Source: Helicobacteraceae bacterium
Lineage (GTDB): Bacteria; Campylobacterota; Campylobacteria; Campylobacterales; Sulfurimonadaceae
NCBI GenBank assembly: GCA_027056525.1
Contig: JALUKO010000094.1
Span: 1-13,699 of the forward strand
Direction: 5' to 3'
Length of the DNA stretch: 13,699 bases
Shown here one piece after another: positions 1-5,809 of this stretch; position 1 is the first letter of the stretch; every line of letters begins with the position of its first letter. A program made the position numbers and the translations under genes. Under the pieces are notes generated by a model. It did not search any database, had not been told where the DNA came from, and saw only the letters and a list, made by a program, of their open reading frames with translations.

Positions 1-64
1 CCCTAAGTCATCGTAAAATAGGGATTATATAGATATTTGTAGTTAGTTGTATATAGTATAAAAT

Positions 65-122
65 CCAGACTTAGGATCTGGTGCCGCAAGGTGTGAAGGT
101 TCAAGTCCTTTCGTCCGCACCA
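65..122 (+). pseudogene. 3' fragment of tRNA-Leu (anticodon TAG), probable attachment site
   Basis: The sequence folds as the 3' part of a leucine tRNA. The anticodon stem is CCAGA/TCTGG (65-69 and 77-81) around loop CTTAGGA, with anticodon TAG at 72-74. A class II variable arm follows (82-94), then a T arm GAAGG/CCTTT around TTCAAGT (95-111), the acceptor 3' strand CGTCCGC (112-118), discriminator A and an encoded CCA (120-122). The 5' acceptor strand and D arm, expected just upstream, are absent from 1-64, which is AT-rich and unlike a tRNA. An intron in the anticodon loop is excluded because stem and loop are contiguous. A tRNA 3' end without its 5' half is what tyrosine-recombinase integration leaves at the distal end of an element (established knowledge), so the element would lie left of the window (inference). 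Confidence 0.8.
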
Positions 123-200
123 TCAACTCAATAATTATCAATTCTCTACAATTCCATTAAACATGAACTTTCAAGACTATTGAAACAATCTATTTAAAAT

Positions 201-803
201 TTAGTAGGTGTGCTTGTGCATCGCTGTAAGAGATCGATAATCACCATTATCAGCACTTTTGAGCGCTTGTATATATGCATCTCTCTTTGGGTTTTCTTTA
301 GAGAGTAGATCTTCTTGCCACTTCACCGGCATAGAACCATTTTGTCTAAGATAGATGTTGGCTAACATTCTGCTCCATCTACCATTACCGTTTTGAAAAG
401 GGTGTATTTGTACTGCTCTGTGATGAATACGAGTCGCTGTTTCATAAATATCAAATGTTCTATGTTCATCCCAATACGCTATATCGTCTGCCAACTCTTT
501 GAGTGCAGTTGGCACCATATAAGCCTTGATGCCGATAGAGAGTTCAACGCGTCTAAATTCACCAGCCCACTTCCAAACATCACCAAACATTTCATGATGC
601 AGCTTTTGCAACCATTCATAAGTAAAGGGAGCTTCTGTTTTAGACGGTGGAGATGAAAGATATTTCAGCGTTGCTAGTGCTATGTTGTTCGCTTCTGCTT
701 CATATATCTCTTTAAGGGTGTACATTCTATTATTGGGTAGTTTGAGCCCTGATATATCATCAAGTGGTGTAGCGTCATCTATAAGCTTTGTGGAGTGTAT
801 CAT
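201..803 (-). CDS. Fic/DOC-domain protein, mobile mystery protein B-like
   Basis: This is a 200-residue Fic-fold protein. The signature loop HPFQNGNGRWSR lies at 134-145, with catalytic His134 and the anion-binding GNGR at 139-142. Fic enzymes transfer AMP or another phosphate-containing group to a target hydroxyl. The canonical motif has Asp or Glu where this protein has Asn138, a Mg2+-coordinating position, so activity may be altered. The N-terminal ATPLDD segment (11-16) and overall layout resemble the family called mobile mystery protein B, which as I recall often also has Asn there. I see no [S/T]xxxE[G/N] inhibitory helix. The start directly abuts the stop of the upstream HTH gene (TAG then ATG), implying coupled translation. 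Part of a probable two-gene toxin-antitoxin-like or mobile module; the target is unknown. Confidence 0.85.
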   Translation of the reverse strand: MIHSTKLIDDATPLDDISGLKLPNNRMYTLKEIYEAEANNIALATLKYLSSPPSKTEAPFTYEWLQKLHHEMFGDVWKWAGEFRRVELSIGIKAYMVPTALKELADDIAYWDEHRTFDIYETATRIHHRAVQIHPFQNGNGRWSRMLANIYLRQNGSMPVKWQEDLLSKENPKRDAYIQALKSADNGDYRSLTAMHKHTY

Positions 804-1184
804 CTAAGCTACCCACAGCGTATCTTTATAGTCGCCATATAAAAATTCATTTTCATACATAGAGATTATCTTTGTAATAACCTCATCTTCTAAGCCCTGC
901 ATTTCAAGTGCTGAAGTTCCTTGTACGATGGAAGCCAAATAGAGGGCTTTTTCTTTCGCTCTTTGCTTTTCTAGCTCTTTTAGTGGAATTTGTTCATTTC
1001 CTGCAAAGTCTAGTCCTAAGAGGTTCGTTACCGCTTCAATAGTGCTTAGTTTTACATCCTCATTTTTAAGAAGACGGTTAACAGTGCGTACCCCAATACC
1101 ACTTAACTTTGCTAAATTTTCAACAGTAATACCAATTTGTTGTTTTCTAGCAATAATCTGCTGAATTAACTCTAAGCGTTTCAT
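804..1184 (-). CDS. Helix-turn-helix (XRE-like) regulator paired with Fic gene
   Basis: This is a 126-residue DNA-binding protein. A helix-turn-helix spans about residues 20-57 (TVENLAKLSGIGVRTVNRLL), followed by a charged helical tail (68-100) containing ASIVQGTSALEMQGL. That tail resembles the C-terminal helix of mobile mystery protein A, the usual partner of the Fic-like protein B (recalled, not searched). The open frame extends 16 codons further upstream, but I chose the start at 1184: AAGGAG lies about 7 bases before this ATG, and the predicted -10 lies between the two candidate starts. It probably represses its own promoter and controls, or acts as antitoxin to, the Fic protein whose ATG follows its stop directly (inference). 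Confidence 0.8.
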   Translation of the reverse strand: MKRLELIQQIIARKQQIGITVENLAKLSGIGVRTVNRLLKNEDVKLSTIEAVTNLLGLDFAGNEQIPLKELEKQRAKEKALYLASIVQGTSALEMQGLEDEVITKIISMYENEFLYGDYKDTLWVA

Positions 1185-1203
1185 AAGTAACTCCTTAGAA
1201 AGT

Positions 1204-1232
1204 ATTATGCCATAAGTGGCACTAATAAGCAA
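1204..1232 (-). promoter_or_regulatory. Promoter and palindromic operator of HTH-fic operon
   Basis: Read on the minus strand, TTGCTT (1227-1232) and CATAAT (1204-1209) are separated by 17 bases. This gives a -35/-10 pair ahead of the HTH gene with a leader of about 15 nt. Between them is a perfect palindrome, TGCCA-4-TGGCA (1208-1221), overlapping the first bases of the -10. A repressor bound there would block RNA polymerase, as expected for an autoregulated HTH gene. The elements are seen directly; binding by this HTH protein is an inference. Confidence 0.5.
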
Positions 1233-1258
1233 CTATTCTTCTTTCTTCCTCTTTACAG

Positions 1259-1290
1259 AGATAGCTATTTAATCTCTTTAAATGCTATCT
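1259..1290. repeat. Long imperfect inverted repeat between divergent promoters
   Basis: AGATAGC (1259-1265) pairs with GCTATCT (1284-1290). After one unpaired T at 1266, six further A/T pairs (1267-1272 with 1278-1283) close on the loop TCTCT. The repeat lies between the HTH promoter and the malic enzyme -10, covering where a -35 for the latter would fall. It could be an operator, or a weak terminator (only four T follow on the plus strand), but no plus-strand gene lies upstream to be terminated in this window. Confidence 0.4.
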
Positions 1291-1291
1291 T

Positions 1292-1301
1292 TTGCTAAAA
1301 T
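1292..1301 (+). promoter_or_regulatory. Extended -10 promoter of malic enzyme gene
   Basis: TTGCTAAAAT contains a TGn extension (1293-1295) followed by TAAAAT (1296-1301), preceded by a T-rich stretch. This fits the Campylobacterota housekeeping promoter style, in which a conserved -35 is often missing. Transcription would start near 1308, leaving a leader of about 25 nt with AGGGA at 1321-1325. Confidence 0.5.
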
Positions 1302-1332
1302 TCCATAAATTTTTATCGATAGGGAATATTTT

Positions 1333-2598
1333 ATGTCTAAAATCACCGTAACAGATCAAGAAGCGCTTGAATACCATCAATTTCCACAATCTGGAAAAAT
1401 TTCAGTAGAAACCACAAAACCGGTTGACACTCAAAAAGATCTATCTCTTGCATATACACCAGGTGTTGCCGTACCATGTTTGGCAATAGAGAAAAACCCT
1501 GAAGATGCTTATAAATATACCGCAAAAAGTAATCTTGTTGCCGTGATATCAAACGGAACAGCCGTTCTTGGTCTTGGAAATATCGGAGCATTGGCTTCAA
1601 AGCCTGTTATGGAAGGAAAAGGGGTTCTTTTTAAGAACTTTTCCGGACTCGACAGTTTCGATATAGAAGTTGATACGGAGAGTGTTGACAGATTTTGTTC
1701 TGTGGTCAGTGCCATTGCTCCAACATTTGGTGGGATCAACCTTGAAGATATTAAAGCACCGGAGTGTTTTGAAATAGAGAAACGTTTGGTTGAAGAGTTA
1801 GATATCCCTGTCATGCACGATGACCAGCACGGTACAGCTGTTATCTCTGCAGCTGCTATTATCAACGCCTGTAACGTTACAAACAGAGAGATAGAAAAAC
1901 TCAAAATAGTTGTTGTTGGAGCGGGAGCTGCTGCAATCTCTTGTGCAAGACTTTACCGTCATATGGGTGTGAAATGTATCTATATGCTTGACTCAAAAGG
2001 TGTTGTGCATAGTGGCAGAAGTGATCTGAACGAGTACAAAAGAGAGTTCAGTGCAAGTGAGTATATGAGCCATTCAGAAGCTTTTGAAGGTGCTGATGTA
2101 GTGGTTGGTCTTTCCCGCCCGGGAAGTTTTACAGTAGAAGATATCAAGTTGATGGCAACCGATCCTATCGTCTTTACGCTTGCAAATCCTACACCGGAGA
2201 TATTTCCAGAGGATGTAAAAGCTGTAAGAGCTGATGCTATTATCGCAACAGGAAGAAGTGATTTTGACAATCAAGTCAACAATGTTTTAGGCTTTCCTTT
2301 TATTTTTAGAGGGGCAATGGATGTTCGTGCCAAAAAAATAAATGTAGAGATGAAGATCGCTGCTGCAAAAGCATTGGCAAGTTTGGCTCAAAAAGAGGTT
2401 CCGGAGTATCTTCATAAACTTTATGGAAAGAAAATTGTTTTTGGCAGAGAATATCTGATCCCTAAACCATTTGATAAAAGGCTTGTCGTCGAGATCTCAA
2501 GTGCAGTTGCACAAGCTGCCATAGATACGGGATCATCTTCGATGAAAAACTTTAACATAGAAGTATATAAAAAAGAGTTGCAAAAAAGAGTCAAATAG
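1333..2598 (+). CDS. Malic enzyme (NAD(P)-dependent, oxaloacetate-decarboxylating), short form
   Basis: This 421-residue cytoplasmic enzyme oxidatively decarboxylates malate to pyruvate, yielding NAD(P)H and linking the TCA cycle to pyruvate. Visible motifs are LAYTPGVAVPC (39-49, with the family Tyr41), EGKGVLFKNFSGLDSFDIEVD split over 94-114 with Lys96, GGINLEDIKAPECFE (133-147, metal-binding acids), MHDDQHGTAV (161-170) and the nucleotide-binding VGAGAAA (195-201). Asp220 at the end of the second Rossmann strand hints at NAD rather than NADP (inference). FTLANPTPEI (281-290) and the NNVLGFPFIFRGAMDVRA region are typical of the family. It lacks the phosphotransacetylase-like C-terminal domain of E. 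coli MaeB, matching stand-alone bacterial forms. AGGGA lies 7 bases before the ATG. A probable terminator lies downstream, inside the convergent mqnA gene. Confidence 0.95.
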   Translation: MSKITVTDQEALEYHQFPQSGKISVETTKPVDTQKDLSLAYTPGVAVPCLAIEKNPEDAYKYTAKSNLVAVISNGTAVLGLGNIGALASKPVMEGKGVLFKNFSGLDSFDIEVDTESVDRFCSVVSAIAPTFGGINLEDIKAPECFEIEKRLVEELDIPVMHDDQHGTAVISAAAIINACNVTNREIEKLKIVVVGAGAAAISCARLYRHMGVKCIYMLDSKGVVHSGRSDLNEYKREFSASEYMSHSEAFEGADVVVGLSRPGSFTVEDIKLMATDPIVFTLANPTPEIFPEDVKAVRADAIIATGRSDFDNQVNNVLGFPFIFRGAMDVRAKKINVEMKIAAAKALASLAQKEVPEYLHKLYGKKIVFGREYLIPKPFDKRLVVEISSAVAQAAIDTGSSSMKNFNIEVYKKELQKRVK

Positions 2599-2610
2599 TT
2601 CTAACTTTTG

Positions 2611-3258
2611 TCAATGCGGTATTTGCGTATAAAACTTTTTAAGTCCGAGCTGGGCTTTTTTATCTAAAGTATAGGAGATATACTTTAGATATTTTAGTAT
2701 ATCATTTTCTTTGACACCTGTTCTTTGTGCGGCTTCTTGAAGTATGTATTGTGGGATCTTGACAGGTTGTTTTAAAAACAGTTTTTGAATTTTATTATAT
2801 ATATCTTTATCTTTATGGTAGCAAAGCAGTGCAAAAACAAAAGGTCTTTTATATTTTTCATGCCATTCTTGTGCAAGATCTATATAGGGCTTACCCTCAA
2901 GATAGTACTTGAGTGCTTTGTCTCCGATGAGTACTTCCCCTTGAACTTTTAAGATTTTTGCCAAAACATTGGAGGTTGCCGATTCTTTGTCTGTGGTGTC
3001 CTCTTCGTTGGGTATTACCAAAACACTTAAAACCTCTCTCTTTGCAATGATACCAAGGTTGACATGCTTATAGTTTTTCGCACTGATACTAGAAATGAAA
3101 GCAGCATCTACTCTGCGAGAAGTAAACTTAGAGTTGATTTTGGAAGGTACCCCTTTGTTGTAACGCATACTCATATTGTGACGGGAGCTTTTTGTAAAGC
3201 GTTTCATAAAAACATGAAAGGGCAGAAGGTTTAAATATTCTATTTTTCCAAAAACCAA
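2611..3258 (-). CDS. mqnA: Chorismate dehydratase, menaquinone biosynthesis (futalosine pathway)
   Basis: MqnA-family proteins dehydrate chorismate to 3-enolpyruvyl-benzoate, the first committed step of the futalosine menaquinone route used by Campylobacterota. Family signatures are visible: GKIEYLNLLPF (4-14), GVPSKIN (36-42), DAAFISSISA (51-60), LGIIAKREVLSVLV (68-81), IGDKAL (111-116) and the acidic/aromatic DLAQEWHEKYKRPFVFA (127-143). At 215 residues it is shorter than many homologues (about 270-280 as I recall), but the fold motifs are all present. The start is TTG at 3258: GGAG sits 6 bases upstream, and no in-frame ATG precedes the GKIEYLN motif. It converges on the malic enzyme gene with 12 bases between stops and diverges from moaD. 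Confidence 0.88.
   Translation of the reverse strand: MVFGKIEYLNLLPFHVFMKRFTKSSRHNMSMRYNKGVPSKINSKFTSRRVDAAFISSISAKNYKHVNLGIIAKREVLSVLVIPNEEDTTDKESATSNVLAKILKVQGEVLIGDKALKYYLEGKPYIDLAQEWHEKYKRPFVFALLCYHKDKDIYNKIQKLFLKQPVKIPQYILQEAAQRTGVKENDILKYLKYISYTLDKKAQLGLKKFYTQIPH
2641..2661 (+). terminator. Rho-independent terminator of malic enzyme, inside mqnA 3' end
   Basis: AAGTCC (2641-2646) pairs with GGGCTT (2652-2657), including one G-T pair, around the loop GAGCT and followed by T to 2661. It is oriented for plus-strand transcripts and lies about 43 nt after the malic enzyme stop. The bases also encode the mqnA C-terminus. In the minus direction there is no trailing T run, so it should not stop mqnA mRNA. 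Confidence 0.55.
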
Positions 3259-3287
3259 ATGTTACTCCAAAAAATTATGTAAGTGAA

Positions 3288-3293
3288 ATTATA
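3288..3293 (-). promoter_or_regulatory. mqnA: -10 box of mqnA promoter
   Basis: Read on the minus strand this is a consensus TATAAT, about 30 bases upstream of the TTG start, giving a leader of roughly 23 nt that contains the GGAG ribosome site. No clear -35 is visible, as is common in this phylum. Confidence 0.5.
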
Positions 3294-3322
3294 CATGGCT
3301 TAACTTATAAAAAAGATGAGTC

Positions 3323-3331
3323 TGATATAAT
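3323..3331 (+). promoter_or_regulatory. Extended -10 promoter of moaD-moaE-moeA
   Basis: TGATATAAT is a perfect TGn-TATAAT extended -10, placed 34 bases before the moaD ATG. It lies back to back with the mqnA promoter, so both could share control in a region of about 30 bp. I saw no molybdate-type (ModE-like) operator. Confidence 0.6.
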
Positions 3332-3365
3332 CATTTTAGCAAATATATATTTAGGAGTCTGCTTT

Positions 3366-3587
3366 ATGATAAGAGTAGAGTTTTTAGGTCCCATACAAAA
3401 AGCACCGTTAGAGCTTGATATAGATAATTTAAATCAACTCCGGAGTATTCTGCAAAAAGATGAAGAGTTACAGGAATGGTTGCAAAATTCGGCTGTTGCA
3501 CTCAATGATACGCTTGTAAGTTCCCTTGATGTTGCACTTAAAGATGGAGATAAAGTGTCTCTTTTACCGCCTGTATGTGGTGGTTGA
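3366..3587 (+). CDS. moaD: Molybdopterin synthase sulfur carrier subunit MoaD
   Basis: This 73-residue ubiquitin-like protein ends in the diglycine Gly72-Gly73, which is adenylated by MoeB and thiocarboxylated to donate sulfur for molybdopterin. DGDKVSLLPPVCGG (60-73) is the characteristic C-terminus, and the length is normal for MoaD. AGGAG at 3353-3357 lies 8 bases before the ATG. It is the first gene of an operon with moaE (3-nt gap) and moeA. MoaD and MoaE form the heterotetrameric molybdopterin synthase in the cytoplasm. ThiS is a similar fold, but the moaE neighbour decides the call. Confidence 0.93.
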   Translation: MIRVEFLGPIQKAPLELDIDNLNQLRSILQKDEELQEWLQNSAVALNDTLVSSLDVALKDGDKVSLLPPVCGG

Positions 3588-3590
3588 GAA

Positions 3591-4037
3591 GTGTTGTACC
3601 TATATGATGGCGCTCTTGATGTGCCAAAAATACTCAAACAGTGGTACGACTCAGAAAGAGATAGTAACTATGGTGCTTACATACCATTTGTGGGAACTGT
3701 CAGAAGTGAAGATAACATAAGCGGGCTCAGTTTTGACATCTATGAACCTATACTTGAGAGTTGGTTTAAATCTTGGCAGGAAAAAGCCAAGTTAAGGGGA
3801 GCTATCATAAAGATGGCTCACTCACGCGGTGATGTGATGCTTCATGAGTCTTCCTATATTGCGGCAGTTTTTTCACCAAAACGAAGGGTCGCCTTGGAGT
3901 TTATAGATGAGTTTGTGGAAGATTTTAAAGCGTCTGCTCCCATTTGGAAATATGATCTCATAGAGGGGGAACGTGTTTATGCGAAAGATCGTTCAACGGC
4001 CATAAAAGGAAGCGGTCTTCTTGGAGGTCAATCATGA
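3591..4037 (+). CDS. moaE: Molybdopterin synthase catalytic subunit MoaE
   Basis: The large subunit of molybdopterin synthase inserts the two dithiolene sulfurs into cyclic pyranopterin monophosphate using thiocarboxylated MoaD. Family motifs are FVGTVR (33-38), YEPILE (51-56, the usual Y-E-P/A-M segment), the HSRG turn (77-80) and APIWKYD (116-122), in which Lys120 matches the conserved catalytic-site lysine. The length of 148 is typical. The likely start is GTG at 3591, 3 nt after the moaD stop, with only a weak ribosome site (GAGAA), so translation probably depends on coupling to moaD; the adjacent TTG codon is an alternative. It overlaps moeA by 4 bases (ATGA). Confidence 0.94.
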   Translation: MLYLYDGALDVPKILKQWYDSERDSNYGAYIPFVGTVRSEDNISGLSFDIYEPILESWFKSWQEKAKLRGAIIKMAHSRGDVMLHESSYIAAVFSPKRRVALEFIDEFVEDFKASAPIWKYDLIEGERVYAKDRSTAIKGSGLLGGQS

Positions 4038-5245
4038 ATCTTTTATCTTATGAAACAAGTCAAAACATGTTGGATCTGCTTCATGTGAATGATGTGCGGG
4101 CGCAAAAAGTTACATTAAGCAACTCTCTTGGAAGAGTGCTTGCAGAAGATATTGTTGCCAAGTACAATGATCCTCAGTTTCCTACGGCTTCTATGGACGG
4201 TTATGCCGTACGTTATGAAGATCAGGAACTTGAAAGTATTAAGATTCTCGGAGACAATCCTGCCGGGAGTGATGAGAGCAGGATACTTAAAAATGGTGAG
4301 TGTATCAAAACATTTACAGGTTCACGTATGCCACAGGGAAGTGACACCCTGATCCAAATAGAAAATGTTACTGTTGTGGATGATACCATAATCATTGATG
4401 AAAAAGTTTCAAAGAACTCCTCTGTTCGCCCGATCGGTGAGGGGTACAAAGCCGGTGATGTTCTTATTAAAAAAGGAACAAAAATAGGCTTTGTAGAGAT
4501 TGGTGTCATGGCAGGACTCAATAAAGTAATGGTGAGTGTAGCCTTGAAACCAAGAGTAGCTGTCATTGCAACGGGGAGTGAAGTGCTTGATCTTGGAGAG
4601 GAGAGCAAAAACTCTTCACAGATCAGAAGCTCAAACAACTATACATTGGCTGCACTGTTTGAACAAGCAGGTGCAGAGGTGATTCAGCTTGGAACTGTCG
4701 GTGATGATAAGGACTCGATCATGAGAACCTTTGAAAATGCACTCAGTGGAGCAGATATTTTGGTGAGTACCGGTGGTGTAAGTGTAGGTGACTATGACTT
4801 TGTCAAAGATATAGTGCCTCGCCTTGGTGCTGAAGTTGTTTACAAGGGGGTGGCGATCAAACCGGGTCGTCACATACTTGTTGCGCAAAGGGGTGAGAAA
4901 TTTGTTCTCGCACTTCCGGGATTTGCTTACTCCTCAACCGTTACGGCAATATTATATGTGCTGCCCCTTATTGCAAAAATGCTCGGCAGGACACACGCAT
5001 ACAAAATGGTTGCTGCTAAACTGAGTGAAGATTTTAGCAAACGAAGCAAATTTACAGAATTTACTGCATGTAATGTTGTTGTAGAAGATGGTGAGTATTT
5101 TGTAAATTTTGAGGGCAAAAAAGTGGGAAGCTCGGCAATTTTAACAAATATGTTGCATAACAGCGCTTTGATGGTTACAGGTGAAGATGATGGTGACCTG
5201 AGTAAGGGTACTTTTGTCAATGTGATTTTGCTTGAGAGCTTTTAA
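4034..5245 (+). CDS. moeA: Molybdopterin molybdenumtransferase MoeA
   Basis: MoeA inserts molybdate into adenylylated molybdopterin to give active Mo cofactor. Recognisable segments are FPTASMDGYAV (49-59), FTGSRMPQGSDTLIQIE (94-110), the MPT-binding core PRVAVIATGSEV (173-184), TGGVSVGDYDFVK (246-258), and KPGRHILVA (276-284). Domain order and the 403-residue length fit a single-domain MoeA without fused MogA or a periplasmic-binding domain. The usual LPGNPVSA loop reads LPGFAYSS here (294-301), a clear deviation near the active site. The ATG overlaps the moaE stop (ATGA), and the stop overlaps that of convergent rnhB by 4 bases. It could be one of two MoeA paralogues, as some related genomes carry two (inference). 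Confidence 0.94.
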   Translation: MNLLSYETSQNMLDLLHVNDVRAQKVTLSNSLGRVLAEDIVAKYNDPQFPTASMDGYAVRYEDQELESIKILGDNPAGSDESRILKNGECIKTFTGSRMPQGSDTLIQIENVTVVDDTIIIDEKVSKNSSVRPIGEGYKAGDVLIKKGTKIGFVEIGVMAGLNKVMVSVALKPRVAVIATGSEVLDLGEESKNSSQIRSSNNYTLAALFEQAGAEVIQLGTVGDDKDSIMRTFENALSGADILVSTGGVSVGDYDFVKDIVPRLGAEVVYKGVAIKPGRHILVAQRGEKFVLALPGFAYSSTVTAILYVLPLIAKMLGRTHAYKMVAAKLSEDFSKRSKFTEFTACNVVVEDGEYFVNFEGKKVGSSAILTNMLHNSALMVTGEDDGDLSKGTFVNVILLESF

Positions 5246-5808
5246 GCTCCGTATGAAAACAAAGTAGGCTCTAGCGCTTTGAGTTTATAACTTCTTCGAT
5301 GTATGGGTGAGTATCCATACTTTTTTATCATCTCGATATGGAGTTTTGTACCGTAGCCTTTATGCTTCTCAAAACCATATTCGGGGTATTTTTTCGCCTC
5401 TTCCAAGATATCTCTGTCGTGTGTTACCTTTGCTAGTATCGAAGCAGCACTTACTTGTGCTATTTTACCATCAGCTTGCACCATGGTTTGTAGATTTTTA
5501 ACACCAAAGCTTGTATTGCCGTCAAAAAGGTAGGTATCGGCTTTGAGAGTGTTTAGAATTTCTAGGAGCCCCTCTTTAAGACATTTGGATATCCCCTGTG
5601 CATCTATTTGTGATGCTGAGAACTTCACTATATGGTAGCGAGCATCAGAAGTGACAATACTTTCATAGAGCGATTCTCTTTTTTTTGCACTGAGTTTTTT
5701 GGAGTCGTTAAGCCCTTCAATGTTTTGAACTAAAATGCATCCTGCCATAACAAGGTCTCCTGCTATAGGACCGCGTCCCGCTTCATCTATGCCACATAAT
5801 ATATCCAT
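5242..5808 (-). CDS. rnhB: Ribonuclease HII
   Basis: RNase HII cleaves RNA of RNA-DNA hybrids and starts removal of single ribonucleotides from DNA. The active-site acids are visible: Asp8 and Glu9 in CGIDEAGRGP (5-14), Asp96 in LFDGN and Asp131 in the SAASILAKVTHDRD segment. Other family marks are LNDSKKLS (33-40) and the C-terminal YGFEKHKGYGTKLH and PIHRRSY. The length of 188 is normal. AGGAG (5815-5819) lies inside the last codons of the upstream ATPase gene, and only one base separates that gene's stop from this ATG, so the two are one operon with coupled translation. Confidence 0.96.
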   Translation of the reverse strand: MDILCGIDEAGRGPIAGDLVMAGCILVQNIEGLNDSKKLSAKKRESLYESIVTSDARYHIVKFSASQIDAQGISKCLKEGLLEILNTLKADTYLFDGNTSFGVKNLQTMVQADGKIAQVSAASILAKVTHDRDILEEAKKYPEYGFEKHKGYGTKLHIEMIKKYGYSPIHRRSYKLKALEPTLFSYGA

Positions 5809-5809
5809 A

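Noticed and set aside
1..122. A complete tRNA-Leu gene, or one split by an intron
   Set aside because: No D arm or 5' acceptor strand complementary to CGTCCGC exists in 1-64, and the anticodon stem and loop are contiguous, so there is no intron at the usual site.
393..656. Open frame antisense to the Fic gene
   Set aside because: It lies opposite a protein with a clear Fic motif, has no ribosome site and no recognisable domain.
1185..1232. N-terminal extension of the HTH protein from the ATG at 1232
   Set aside because: The internal ATG at 1184 has AAGGAG at good spacing, and the predicted -10 and operator lie inside the extension.
1509..1904. Open frame antisense to malic enzyme
   Set aside because: Shadow frame opposite strongly conserved coding sequence, with low-complexity composition and no family motif.
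3288..3331. Shared regulator site between mqnA and moaD
   Set aside because: The two promoters are back to back, but I found no palindrome or direct repeat between them strong enough to call.
4222..4638. Open frame antisense to moeA
   Set aside because: Serine/threonine/proline-rich shadow of conserved moeA codons, with no supporting signals.
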